Program-made: the position numbers and the translations under genes
Shown: piece after piece, positions 1 to 7,480 of the stretch
Layout: each line of letters starts with the position of its first letter
How positions within the stretch are numbered: position 1 is the stretch's first letter
Notes under the pieces: model-generated
What the model saw: only the letters and a program-made list of their open reading frames with translations
What the model was told of the DNA's origin: nothing
Database searches by the model: none
Assembly (NCBI GenBank): GCA_964440915.1
Contig: CAYTTV010000054.1
Span: forward strand, 1 to 21,712
Reading direction: 5' to 3'
Origin: CAMPJM01 sp964440915
Lineage (GTDB): Bacteria > Bacteroidota > Bacteroidia > Cytophagales > Cyclobacteriaceae
Length of the DNA: 21,712 bases

Positions 1-69
1 GCATCAGACCCTTGGAGGATTTTAAACAGCCTTTATTTATATTAGGGCAATTATTAAACCGATAAGTTT

Positions 70-378
70 ATGGTTCAACAGCCGGATGGTAAAAGCCAGC
101 AAAATAATGCACTGAGGTTAGTGCTACTCGTCTTTTGGAACGTTCTGTGTGTAGCTGTTCCAGTGGTGATGTGGTTCCAGCCTTCACCGGAGCCTTCTAT
201 TTCCAGGGCTGTTGTGCTGGTAGTATTTGCTGGCCCAGCGCTTTGGTTGGCATTCACCGTCAACATGATTTACTGGTTCCGGCAGCGGCCCCTTTCGGTA
301 ATGCGCTTGAGTTTTGTGCTAACATGTATTTCTGGAGTAATGGCCTTAGTTTGGCTCGTCGCGTTGCTTACAGCATGA
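70..378 (+). CDS. Small three-helix membrane protein, unknown function
   Basis: A 102-residue protein that I do not recognise. After a polar N-terminus of about 15 residues (MVQQPDGKSQQNN) it shows three hydrophobic stretches at roughly residues 17-36, 46-68 and 79-100, joined by short loops; the second loop carries basic residues (WFRQRP). This suggests a small inner-membrane protein. It starts at ATG, has no clear Shine-Dalgarno sequence, and ends 25 bases before the convergent cardiolipin synthase gene. No catalytic motif is visible. A reading in another frame over the same bases lacks the regular hydrophobic pattern, so this frame is preferred. Confidence 0.6.
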   Translation: MVQQPDGKSQQNNALRLVLLVFWNVLCVAVPVVMWFQPSPEPSISRAVVLVVFAGPALWLAFTVNMIYWFRQRPLSVMRLSFVLTCISGVMALVWLVALLTA

Positions 379-403
379 CCAAAGGCTGCCTTGCCTAACA
401 TTA

Positions 404-1864
404 CTATAGGAGTGGGGAAACTAACCTAACTGTCTTTTCCAGCATCTTTTTGACCTTCGGGCGATTGAACCACTGCGCCGGAACGATCTTGTGGGCATGT
501 AGGAGGTCGTCATAAAAAGTATTGCTTAACGCATGGGCCGTTTGCTCGTCATACACTATGGCATTCACTTCAAAATTAAGATCGAAGCTCCTGTAGTCCA
601 TGTTGGCCGTACCAATAATGGCCAGTTCCCTGTCGATAGCGATCGTTTTGGCATGAACGAAGCCCTTCTTATACCGATAAATCTCTACCCCTGCATGCAA
701 CAGTTCTTCATAGTAAGATTTGGCAGCAGTGTTTACAAATATCGAATCGCCATAATATGGGACAAGTATTTTTACCAATACCCCACTCAAAGCCGCCATT
801 GTGAGCGAGTCCATCAGGCTTTCTCCTGGAATAAAATAGGGCGTAGTAATGAGGATCTCTTTTCTGGCCAAGCCAATAGCCTTTAAGATAGAAAAAAGGA
901 TAGTGGGCGTGGCAGAGTCTGGGCCGCTGGCAGCCATTTGAACGATCTTCCCTGAGGGCATAGCGGAAAGCTCCTCAGGAGGAAAGAGCTCAGGGCTTTG
1001 TTGAATACGCTCTTTTGCACAAAAATTCCAATCGCACACAAAGAGATATTGGAGGTATTTGACCGCTGAACCATCTATGCGCAAATGGGTGTCTCGCCAG
1101 TAGGTCTTATGTTCATCGTCAGATGGCCGGTTAATATAACGGTCGCTGATATTGATACCGCCAACAAATCCAGTTTTGCCGTCTATCACAATGATCTTTC
1201 GGTGGTTGCGATAATTGAGGCGGTTGGCAAATGGCACAAAAATAATGCGCATGAAGGGAAATACCTGCACGCCATTGGCTCTTAAGCTTTTGGCCAATCT
1301 TCTTCTAATGGACCTGCTCCCAAAATCATCGTAAATAAAGCGGACGATGACGCCTTCTTTTGCTTTTTGCACCAAAACTTCTTCTATAGCCTGCCCTATA
1401 ATGTCATCTTCATAGATATAATATTCTATGTGTATATGATGCTTAGCGTTTTGTAATGCCTCTAGTATTTCTGGGAATTTTTGCTCTCCATTCGTAAGTA
1501 ACTTTACAGCATTATCGTCCGTAACGGGGCTCAGGGAATCGTTGAGCAGCAAATGGGCCAATTCTTTTTTTTCAGACTGGATGCCATCAGCATAATGGAG
1601 AACCTGTAGGGAGTTCTCGTACAACTTTTGCCTTAAACGCAATGCCAATTCTCTGTCTTCCAGCAGCTTTTTGCTGTACATCTTTCGCCTTCGGTAGTTG
1701 ATGCCAAAAGTAAAGTAGAAAGCCATGCCGAAAAAAGGTGCAAAAATGGCGAAAAGTAGGTAGGCAAGGGTTTTTGTAGTGCTACGGGTGTCGTATATAA
1801 TCCGGAGACAGGTAATAACCAGGACCACTATATAGACGCCTTCCCCAATTAGAACCCAGTTCAT
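404..1864 (-). CDS. cls: Cardiolipin synthase (phospholipase D family)
   Basis: Joins two phosphatidylglycerol molecules into cardiolipin and glycerol at the inner membrane. The 486 residues match the usual length of about 480. Two N-terminal membrane segments (about 4-22 and 32-54) are followed by a basic stretch (YRRRK) and two phospholipase D domains. Each has an intact HKD motif: NHRKIIVIDG with H221, K223 and D228, and VHAKTIAID with H404, K406 and D411; both are followed by the expected GG or GTANMD sequences. This is the two-transmembrane ClsA-type layout. The gene is probably a single transcription unit, since 288 bases separate it from the FMN reductase upstream on the same strand. 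I see no -7 element in that gap. Confidence 0.95.
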   Translation of the reverse strand: MNWVLIGEGVYIVVLVITCLRIIYDTRSTTKTLAYLLFAIFAPFFGMAFYFTFGINYRRRKMYSKKLLEDRELALRLRQKLYENSLQVLHYADGIQSEKKELAHLLLNDSLSPVTDDNAVKLLTNGEQKFPEILEALQNAKHHIHIEYYIYEDDIIGQAIEEVLVQKAKEGVIVRFIYDDFGSRSIRRRLAKSLRANGVQVFPFMRIIFVPFANRLNYRNHRKIIVIDGKTGFVGGINISDRYINRPSDDEHKTYWRDTHLRIDGSAVKYLQYLFVCDWNFCAKERIQQSPELFPPEELSAMPSGKIVQMAASGPDSATPTILFSILKAIGLARKEILITTPYFIPGESLMDSLTMAALSGVLVKILVPYYGDSIFVNTAAKSYYEELLHAGVEIYRYKKGFVHAKTIAIDRELAIIGTANMDYRSFDLNFEVNAIVYDEQTAHALSNTFYDDLLHAHKIVPAQWFNRPKVKKMLEKTVRLVSPLL

Positions 1865-2152
1865 TTAAAAATCTTTGCCTATGATACAGTTAGTTTATGG
1901 GCGCAGATAATGCATTTGGCTGCACCTTAATATTATATGGTGCTTAAGTTATATATTTCTTTTCAGCATTCATAAATATTTTGAAAGTGAAGCTTGAGAT
2001 GAAGGTGTTAAGGGCAAGCTATGATAGCCTGCCCCTGATATTCTACTGATAAACTAGGGTTTGGCTTAGGCCTATGCAAGAGACGCCTGGCTGAGAATGG
2101 TCTTTGCTAAACAATTAGCATAATTTGGATGGTAAGAAGAGCCGCAGCAGCA
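1865..2152. other. Intergenic region between cls and FMN reductase genes
   Basis: This 288-base gap lies upstream of cls and downstream of the reductase, both on the minus strand. No gene is supported in it. It holds a hairpin (2012-2034) and, at 1991-1998, the octamer AGCTTGAG, half of the palindrome found upstream of the reductase. No TAnnTTTG element was found on the minus strand, so the cls promoter is not assigned. Confidence 0.5.
2012..2034. terminator. Hairpin downstream of the FMN reductase gene
   Basis: GGGCA-A-GCTAT-G-ATAGC-C-TGCCC forms a stem of two 5-bp blocks separated by one A/C mismatch, closing on a very short loop. It is about 120 bases past the reductase stop. There is no T-run on the minus-strand side, so it is not a textbook intrinsic terminator; it could be a transcript-end stabiliser or a protein site. 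Confidence 0.3.
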
Positions 2153-2710
2153 TTAGCTTTGAGCGTGTATGCTTATCCATTTCTCGAAAGCTTGCATAAA
2201 ACTTTTCAAGAATTCTTTTGTCGACTCATTGGTGAGGTTTCCCTCTTCGTCGTATAAGGTGGTAGCATTGCCAATATATGCTTCAGGCTGTGCCATAGTA
2301 TGGACATTTACAAAAACGAGTGATTGGCGTAGGTGGTGATTGGCACCAAACCCACTGATGGGGCCAATGGAGACACTCGCAATGGCGGCGGGTTTTCCAT
2401 TCCAAGAATTCTGCCCGTAAGGACGTGAACCCACATCAATGGCATTCTTTAAGACTGCAGGCACCGAACGGTTGTACTCAGGCGTAAGAAATAAATAGCC
2501 ATCAACAGCAGTGATTTGTTCCCTAAAAGCTGTCCATTCCTGAGGAGGAGTTCCTTCCAAATCCTCGTTAAACATAGGCAGGTTGGCAATGTCAAGTATT
2601 TCGAATGACAAGGATTCAGGGGCCAGTTTGATCAGTGCTTTAGCAGTTTTCAAGTTATAGGATTCTTTGCGAAGGCTTCCTACGATGACGGCTATTTTAT
2701 AATTTTTCAT
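2153..2710 (-). CDS. NADPH-dependent FMN reductase family protein
   Basis: A cytosolic flavodoxin-fold oxidoreductase that uses NAD(P)H to reduce FMN, quinones, azo dyes or chromate; the true substrate cannot be told from sequence. The 185 residues match the family (175-190). The N-terminal phosphate-binding loop is clear (VGSLRKESYN, about residues 10-19), as is the second flavin loop TPEYNRSVPAVLKNAID at about 117-133, and the GPISGFGANHHLRQ segment at about 157-170. The start is an ATG with an AT-rich leader and no Shine-Dalgarno sequence. The gene is divergent from the CDF transporter across a 270-base gap containing the CTCAAGCTTGAG palindrome, a possible operator. It may belong to a redox-stress response, but that is inference. 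Confidence 0.93.
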   Translation of the reverse strand: MKNYKIAVIVGSLRKESYNLKTAKALIKLAPESLSFEILDIANLPMFNEDLEGTPPQEWTAFREQITAVDGYLFLTPEYNRSVPAVLKNAIDVGSRPYGQNSWNGKPAAIASVSIGPISGFGANHHLRQSLVFVNVHTMAQPEAYIGNATTLYDEEGNLTNESTKEFLKSFMQAFEKWISIHAQS

Positions 2711-2756
2711 AATTATTAAATTGTTTTAGATAGCAATAAAATGATGGTTAAGGTCG

Positions 2757-2814
2757 CTCAAGCTTGAGTAAGATTGGCGTGTATCATCCACCTTGCAATT
2801 GAAACTCAAGCTGA
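2757..2814. promoter_or_regulatory. Palindrome CTCAAGCTTGAG plus a partial copy, candidate operator
   Basis: Positions 2757-2768 form a perfect 12-bp palindrome, 47 bases upstream of the FMN reductase start. Its left eight bases (CTCAAGCT) recur at 2805-2812. A 10-of-12 match is at 1987-1998, downstream of the reductase. Repeated dyads in a divergent promoter region suggest a dimeric repressor site. The regulator is not in the window. Confidence 0.4.
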
Positions 2815-2952
2815 TCAAAAAGGTTATTATTCTTTGAATATTATATAGTTCGTATTAGGAGATTTGATAAAATGTGGCTCTTGTTGGCGCTTATGTCACA
2901 TCTTCTTTTAGAATAATTTTCTGTCGGTTTATAATCATTGATCATATTCATG

Positions 2953-2960
2953 TAAGTTTG
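2953..2960 (+). promoter_or_regulatory. Candidate -7 element for the CDF transporter
   Basis: TAAGTTTG fits the Bacteroidota -7 consensus TAnnTTTG. It ends 20 bases before the ATG, giving a short leader. About 22 bases upstream is a GGTTTA stretch that may serve as a weak -33 element. Confidence 0.45.
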
Positions 2961-2980
2961 TTTTTGGGGCATTATCAATC

Positions 2981-3877
2981 ATGCAAAATGAAACTATACA
3001 TCCTGCTAAAAAGGGCTTGATTTCTACTCGGGTTGGAATGGTAGTGAGCCTGGGATTGGCCTTGGTAAAAGGAGCAGCAGGTGTGTTGGGTAATTCTTAC
3101 GCACTGGTGGCAGATGCTATTGAATCGTTGTCGGATGTTTTTTCTTCTGTCGTGCTATGGTTTGGGTTGAAAGTTGCGGCAAAACCGCCAGACCAAAACC
3201 ATCCTTATGGACATGGAAAAGCTGAGCCTTTGGCCACTATGGTGGTTGGGTTGGTTTTGCTTGGGGCAGCGGCATGGATAACGGTGGAGAGCATACGGAA
3301 TCTGACAACACCTCATCAGGCACCAGCGCCCTTTACGCTAAGTGTGCTGCTGATCGTGATTGTGGTGAAAGAGGTGCTGTTTCGGTATGTGGGAAAGATA
3401 GGGAAAGAGACAGAAAGTGGGGCGGTAAAGGCAGATGCTTTCCATCACCGGAGCGATGCCATTACTTCTGGAGCTGCTTTTATAGGCATCTCTGTGGCAC
3501 TTATAGGCGGAGAAGGTTATGAAGGAGCCGATGATTGGGCGGCTTTGTTTGCGGCCGCTGTCATACTATACAATGCCTGCCGCATAGTGAGGCCGGCACT
3601 TTCCGAAATCATGGATGAGGCACCTTCAGAAGAAGTGCTAGAAAAGGTGAAGGAAATAGCGATGTCCGTGCAGAATGTTTCTAACTTGGATAAATGTTTT
3701 GTCCGCAAAATGGGGTTTGAATACTACGTGGACCTGCATGTAGTAGTAAATGGCGACCTGAGCGTGAGGGAAGGCCACAGGATAGCCCATGAAGTGAAGG
3801 ATGCCATATTGCAGGCCCATCCTAGGATCTCGGATGTTTTGATCCACATTGAGCCAGATGCATATGAAACGCGGTAG
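2981..3877 (+). CDS. Cation diffusion facilitator (CDF) family transporter
   Basis: An inner-membrane proton antiporter that exports divalent metals such as Zn, Fe, Co or Mn from the cytoplasm. The 298 residues fit the bacterial family (about 290-320). The metal-site helices are visible: DAIESLSD in helix 2 (about 45-52) and FHHRSD in helix 5 (about 154-159). Between them is the conserved loop HPYGHGKAE (about 75-83). About six membrane helices precede a cytosolic ferredoxin-like C-terminal domain (from about residue 210; VDLHVVVNGDLSVREGH, and HIEPD near the end). Helix 2 carries D and E where zinc-type members often have H, so the metal specificity is uncertain. The gene stands alone; a weak AT-rich hairpin follows it. 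Confidence 0.94.
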   Translation: MQNETIHPAKKGLISTRVGMVVSLGLALVKGAAGVLGNSYALVADAIESLSDVFSSVVLWFGLKVAAKPPDQNHPYGHGKAEPLATMVVGLVLLGAAAWITVESIRNLTTPHQAPAPFTLSVLLIVIVVKEVLFRYVGKIGKETESGAVKADAFHHRSDAITSGAAFIGISVALIGGEGYEGADDWAALFAAAVILYNACRIVRPALSEIMDEAPSEEVLEKVKEIAMSVQNVSNLDKCFVRKMGFEYYVDLHVVVNGDLSVREGHRIAHEVKDAILQAHPRISDVLIHIEPDAYETR

Positions 3878-3896
3878 GACAGCGCAGGCAAGATAT

Positions 3897-3917
3897 CTTT
3901 TAAATAAAAGGTTTTTT
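3897..3917 (+). terminator. Weak terminator-like hairpin after the CDF gene
   Basis: CTTTT-AAAT-AAAAG followed by GGTTTTTT lies 20 bases past the CDF stop. The stem is only A/T-rich, so it is at best a weak intrinsic terminator separating this gene from the ebo cluster. Confidence 0.3.
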
Positions 3918-3930
3918 ACAGCTTATGGCC

Positions 3931-3938
3931 TAACTTTG
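3931..3938 (+). promoter_or_regulatory. Candidate -7 element for the ebo cluster
   Basis: TAACTTTG matches the Bacteroidota -7 consensus, 57 bases before the eboA ATG. A T-run (GTTTTTT) about 14-20 bases upstream could act as the -33 region. Its last base is also the first base of the long Shine-Dalgarno-like match, so this promoter and a fully transcribed ribosome site would conflict unless transcription begins further upstream. The identical octamer stands before eboF and before the UspA-like gene. Confidence 0.45.
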
Positions 3939-3951
3939 AAAGGAGGTGGGG

Positions 3952-4002
3952 ATGATAGGTTATTGTGGCTTTAGGAGTATAAACGTAAATTCTAATGCGT
4001 GA
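3952..4002 (+). CDS. Possible 16-residue upstream ORF overlapping the eboA start
   Basis: ATG at 3952 opens a 16-codon reading frame (MIGYCGFRSINVNSNA) ending with TGA at 4000-4002, so its stop overlaps the eboA start (ATGCGTGA). Five bases before its ATG ends GGAGG, part of an 11-base stretch (3938-3948, GAAAGGAGGTG) complementary to the 16S rRNA 3' tail. Such a strong Shine-Dalgarno sequence is unusual in Bacteroidota. It could couple translation of the short frame to eboA. Alternatively the AGGAGG serves nothing, or the leader is not fully transcribed. The peptide itself resembles nothing I know. Confidence 0.3.
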   Translation: MIGYCGFRSINVNSNA

Positions 4003-4855
4003 ACAAATATTGAAAATCGTTGAGAGCCATTCAGTAGGATTTAGTGAATGGCTCAAAGGCAAAGAAGATCAAATAAAGGCGGGATTTTCATTCAGGGAAT
4101 TTTATTTGGCTTTCAGCATGGCTTCAAGGGCAAAAGATAGTGATAAGGTGATATCGGGTGATATCACTGTGCCGTGGGGGAGCCTGTTAGCCCTGGAGCA
4201 GTGGCCTTTAAGCCGATTGGGACGGGTGTACCTGATCATTGTTCTCGCTAAATACTCGCCAGAAAATGTAAAGCAGGTATACCAGCAGCTCTTTGAAACA
4301 GCTACATTAAAGGAATTGACCGCTTTGTATTCAATCCTCTCTTTTCTGCCCAATCCTGAGCATTATGCAGACCGAGCAGCGGAAGGTGTCCGATCCAATA
4401 TGGGCGATGTGTTTGATGCTGTAGCGCTGGGCAACCCTTACCCTGCCAAGTTCCTGCCAGAGGCAGCATGGAATCAAATGGTGTTGAAGGCAGTTTTCAC
4501 CAATAAGCCCCTGTATAAAATAGTGGGAATAGATGATAGGGCCAATGGGGCTTTGGCATTGATGCTGATCAATTATGCACAAGAGCGTTGGGCCGCAGGA
4601 CGACTGGTTACGCCTGAGCTTTGGCGACCTGTCGGGAAGTTCTTACAACCTGAGCATTTGCCTCTGATAGGGCGCATGTTGAAAGAAGAAGGTACTATAG
4701 AACAACAAGCCGCTATTTTGGCCTGTAATGCATCGACAAGTGAGGCAGTAAAATTGAAAGCAAGCGACTATCCAGTAATTAGGCAGAGAATAGAAGAAGG
4801 ACAACTTGGATGGGACAGTCTTGGAGAAAGATATTGGGAAAATAACGAGCAATAG
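3995..4855 (+). CDS. eboA: EboA family protein, first gene of the ebo cluster
   Basis: A 286-residue protein of the EboA domain family, of unknown biochemical role. Recognition rests on conserved stretches such as ALGNPYP (about 147-153), the segment LPEAAWNQMVLKAVF (about 157-171) and ERWAAGR followed by PELWRP (about 195-212), and on its position at the head of a full ebo set. It is mostly helical by appearance, with no signal peptide or membrane segment, so probably cytosolic. In Nostoc the ebo genes are needed for moving the scytonemin monomer to the periplasm, and in a Pseudomonas they are needed for nematode repellence; EboA itself has no assigned reaction. The ATG at 3995 overlaps a short upstream frame. 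The next gene starts 69 bases downstream. Confidence 0.9.
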   Translation: MREQILKIVESHSVGFSEWLKGKEDQIKAGFSFREFYLAFSMASRAKDSDKVISGDITVPWGSLLALEQWPLSRLGRVYLIIVLAKYSPENVKQVYQQLFETATLKELTALYSILSFLPNPEHYADRAAEGVRSNMGDVFDAVALGNPYPAKFLPEAAWNQMVLKAVFTNKPLYKIVGIDDRANGALALMLINYAQERWAAGRLVTPELWRPVGKFLQPEHLPLIGRMLKEEGTIEQQAAILACNASTSEAVKLKASDYPVIRQRIEEGQLGWDSLGERYWENNEQ

Positions 4856-4924
4856 GGCACAGGCTAAAGCATAAGAAATCCCTTAGCTCGTTACATTATT
4901 TATTTACGGAGACGACGTTAGTAA

Positions 4925-5353
4925 ATGAAAGGACAAGATAAACCGCATACGACCAATTACTTCGATACATTCATTACAGTGTCGGACGATTGCCCTGTTC
5001 TGAGTGGAGAGGTCCCTGCAACGAAAGGGGAGAAGAAAACGATCGCCAAACAGCAGTTCGATATGATCAGCAGGCAGCCATATAAGTTTACCTCCGACGA
5101 TGTGCTTTTTCAAGTGTATGCGGAGCGAAATGAATTGATGGAAAATGAATACGAGGAAGCCAGACGCCAGTTTTTCTCAAAAGGACAAGCGTGTTTTAGG
5201 GCTTCTCCTTTGCCAAAGCGTTATGGCTGGGGCATTCATTATGATAGCAATGGAAAGATGGCGCTTTATGGAGTGGGCACTTCCGACTATCATCAATACA
5301 TAAATGACCCGACTATAAAAAAAGTGAAAGCTGTTCGGAGTTCGAAAAAATAA
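4925..5353 (+). CDS. DUF6157 family protein inside the ebo cluster
   Basis: A 142-residue soluble protein that resembles the DUF6157 family. The hallmarks are HTTNYFDTFI near residue 9, DDCPVLSGE (about 20-28), QPYKFTSDDVLF (about 51-62), FFSKGQACFRASPLPKRYGWGIHYD (about 86-110, conserved Cys, Arg and Trp), and a closing ALYGVGTSDY. No function is established for the family and no cofactor motif is obvious. It lies on the same strand between eboA (69-base gap) and eboB (67-base gap), so it is probably cotranscribed. It is not one of the six standard ebo genes, making it either an accessory of this pathway in this lineage or a neutral insertion. Codon use looks like that of its neighbours. Confidence 0.8.
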   Translation: MKGQDKPHTTNYFDTFITVSDDCPVLSGEVPATKGEKKTIAKQQFDMISRQPYKFTSDDVLFQVYAERNELMENEYEEARRQFFSKGQACFRASPLPKRYGWGIHYDSNGKMALYGVGTSDYHQYINDPTIKKVKAVRSSKK

Positions 5354-5420
5354 CGCAGAAGTGAAAATAGATTTAAGCACGCCTAAGAGCGTAGCGAATT
5401 AAAAACAAAAATTAAAACTT

Positions 5421-6320
5421 ATGATGCTGATCGATCCACATATTCACATGGTGTCCCGGACAACCGATGACTATCAGGCCATGGCAGAAGCAGGAATTGT
5501 AGCGGTAATAGAACCTGCTTTTTGGGTAGGGCAGCCACGCACCGAGGTAGGTTCTTTCAAAGACTATTTCAGTAGCTTGGTCGGCTGGGAGAGGTTCCGT
5601 GCAAGCCAGTTTGGCATAAAACATTATTGCACGATCGGCTTGAACTCTAAAGAAGCGAACAACGAAGCCCTGGCAGAAGAGGTGATGGAACTGCTTCCTT
5701 TGTTTGTTTGCAAAGAAGGTGTAGTAGGTGTGGGAGAGATTGGTTATGACGATCAGACGGCAGCGGAAGATAAATATTACCGATTGCAATTGGAGCTGGC
5801 CAAGGAAGTAAACCTGCCTGTGCAGGTGCACACGCCTCATAGGGATAAAAAAAGAGGTACCATCAAAAGCATGGAGGTTTGTATCGAACATCATATTGAT
5901 CCAGACATGGTCCTTATCGATCATAATAATGAGGAAACAGTAAAAGATGTACTCGATCGCGGTTTTTGGGCGGCATTTACGATCTATCCTTTTTCTAAAA
6001 TGGGCAACGAAAGGATGGTAGAGATTGTGAAAAAATATGGTAGCGAAAGAATTATCATCAATAGCTCTGCAGATTGGGGCATCAGCGATCCACTATCGGT
6101 GCCAAAAACCGCAGCTTTGATGAAAGATAAAGGCATAGCAGAAGAGCATATCAAAAAGGTAGCCTACAGCAATGCATTGGAGTTTTTTGCTAAAAGTGGC
6201 CAGATGAAGGAAGAAGATTGGTTGAGCAAAGACAAGGTCGATCAGACACAAAACTTCTCGGGCAATTCGATACTGCGTGGAGGACAATCACCTGCCGGTG
6301 GAGAGAATATCATCAAATAA
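5421..6320 (+). CDS. eboB: EboB, TatD-like metal-dependent hydrolase
   Basis: A TIM-barrel amidohydrolase of the TatD type, 299 residues, predicted cytosolic. The metal-site residues are all present: HIH (H7, H9), E106 in GVGEIGYD, H137 in QVHTPH, H168 in LIDHNN and D218 in NSSADWG, so it is likely an active hydrolase. TatD proper is a nuclease; EboB proteins form their own branch and their substrate is unknown. The C-terminal tail after residue 270 (GNSILRGGQSP) is specific to this branch. Two adjacent ATG codons (5421 and 5424) could both start it. The leader is very A-rich, as is typical for translated Bacteroidota genes. A 198-base gap with an inverted repeat follows before eboC. Confidence 0.92.
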   Translation: MMLIDPHIHMVSRTTDDYQAMAEAGIVAVIEPAFWVGQPRTEVGSFKDYFSSLVGWERFRASQFGIKHYCTIGLNSKEANNEALAEEVMELLPLFVCKEGVVGVGEIGYDDQTAAEDKYYRLQLELAKEVNLPVQVHTPHRDKKRGTIKSMEVCIEHHIDPDMVLIDHNNEETVKDVLDRGFWAAFTIYPFSKMGNERMVEIVKKYGSERIIINSSADWGISDPLSVPKTAALMKDKGIAEEHIKKVAYSNALEFFAKSGQMKEEDWLSKDKVDQTQNFSGNSILRGGQSPAGGENIIK

Positions 6321-6350
6321 TAGAGCAATAAAAATAGTAAGGAGACATCC

Positions 6351-6470
6351 GCTTCAAATTTGTTAATCAATCAACTTTGAGGCAACATGTCCCAAACAAT
6401 TTGGATAATAAGACAGTGGAATTTAACCCATTCCTATATGTCCTTGATAAAAGCGCATTTAATTTGAAGC
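6351..6470. repeat. 10-bp inverted repeat framing the eboB-eboC gap
   Basis: GCTTCAAATT at 6351-6360 pairs perfectly with AATTTGAAGC at 6461-6470, enclosing 100 bases. Inside are a small hairpin CCAAA-CAA-TTTGG (about 6391-6403) and CAACTTTG (6372-6379), one mismatch from the TAACTTTG octamer seen before eboA and eboF. It is the longest gap in the cluster. It could be an mRNA processing or attenuation structure, or a remnant of a small mobile repeat; no open frame is supported. Confidence 0.4.
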
Positions 6471-6518
6471 TATTTATTGACCAGAAGAGAGGAAGCTAAA
6501 CATGATAATACATACACA

Positions 6519-7430
6519 ATGAAGAAGACAATTTGGGCTTATCTTCAACTGATGCGCCCTGCCAATATTTTAACAGCCTTAGCGGATATCCTTTTAGGAG
6601 TTTTTATGGCTTTTGCCCTGTCTGGAGATGGGTTTTTTAGCCATATGGCTCCAGTAGATAAATGGGAGGGACTTATTCTCCTGTTGATATCGACAATTGG
6701 GCTATATGGAGGGGGAGTAGTTTTTAACGACTATTTTGATGCCGAGTTGGATGCGATAGAGCGTCCGGAACGGCCTATTCCTCGAGGTGATGCTACCCGG
6801 CAAGGTGCTTTATACTTAGGTGCCGCATTGTTGGCGGTAGGGGTTACGGCAGCATTTGCTGTAACTGACACCAGTGGTAAGATAGCCGTTGCGATAGCCG
6901 TTTTGGTTTTGGCCTATAACAGCATAGCCAAGCATTCTGCCGTGTTTGGCCCTATAGTAATGGGCTTGTGCCGTGGAGGGAATTTGTTGTTAGGAATGAG
7001 TGTTATTCCTGCGGTACTAGGAGGATATTGGTTTATAGGCATTATACCCTTAATTTATATTCAAGGTATAACTTTGATCAGCAGAGGAGAAGTAAACAGT
7101 GCAGACAAGAAAACTTTGTATTCAGGGTTGGTATGTTATTGTTTGGTAGTAGTCTTTTTACTTTGCCTCTCGTTTGTTCAAGCGTTTTCCTTTTGGTCAT
7201 TCCTGCCATTCTTTGTGCTGTTTTCTGGCATGGTTTTGCCACCAGCGATCAGAGCAGCAATTTCAAAAGAGCCTGTTTTGGCTCGAAAGGCAGTTAAGGC
7301 AGGCGTAATTTCTATGATTATTCTAGATGCTGCCATCGCTGCAGGTTTTGCTGGCTGGGAAATTGGATTAGGTATTTTGGTTTTGCTCCCATTGAGCCGA
7401 TGGATGGCCCAATATTTCGCAGTAACATAA
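6519..7430 (+). CDS. eboC: EboC, UbiA-like membrane prenyltransferase
   Basis: An integral membrane protein of the UbiA superfamily, 303 residues with eight or nine hydrophobic segments. UbiA enzymes attach a polyprenyl diphosphate to an acceptor in the membrane. The first aspartate-rich motif is intact (NDYFDAELD, about 70-78) and is followed by RPERPIPRG. The second DxxxD motif is not evident; the corresponding loop (SRGEVNSADKK, about 188-198) has a single Glu. The start is placed at ATG 6519 because the Met is followed directly by the canonical YLQLMRPANILT opening; a TTG 42 bases upstream would add an uncharacteristic charged tail. It ends 50 bases before eboD. The prenyl donor and acceptor are unknown. 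Confidence 0.92.
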   Translation: MKKTIWAYLQLMRPANILTALADILLGVFMAFALSGDGFFSHMAPVDKWEGLILLLISTIGLYGGGVVFNDYFDAELDAIERPERPIPRGDATRQGALYLGAALLAVGVTAAFAVTDTSGKIAVAIAVLVLAYNSIAKHSAVFGPIVMGLCRGGNLLLGMSVIPAVLGGYWFIGIIPLIYIQGITLISRGEVNSADKKTLYSGLVCYCLVVVFLLCLSFVQAFSFWSFLPFFVLFSGMVLPPAIRAAISKEPVLARKAVKAGVISMIILDAAIAAGFAGWEIGLGILVLLPLSRWMAQYFAVT

Positions 7431-7480
7431 TGTTAACTTAATGGCTGTCTTTCAAAGCTAATTGTTAAAAATAGTATATA

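Noticed and set aside
135..398. 87-codon plus-strand frame over the first gene
   Set aside because: It lies in another frame of the 70-378 gene, which has a regular three-helix pattern; this frame is irregular and rich in rare-looking combinations.
5412..5924. 170-codon minus-strand frame opposite eboB
   Set aside because: It is a shadow of eboB, whose metal-binding residues prove the plus-strand frame; the opposite frame shows no known motif.
6477..6518. Longer EboC start at TTG 6477
   Set aside because: The extra 14 residues are polar and unlike any UbiA opening; ATG 6519 begins directly at the conserved N-terminus.
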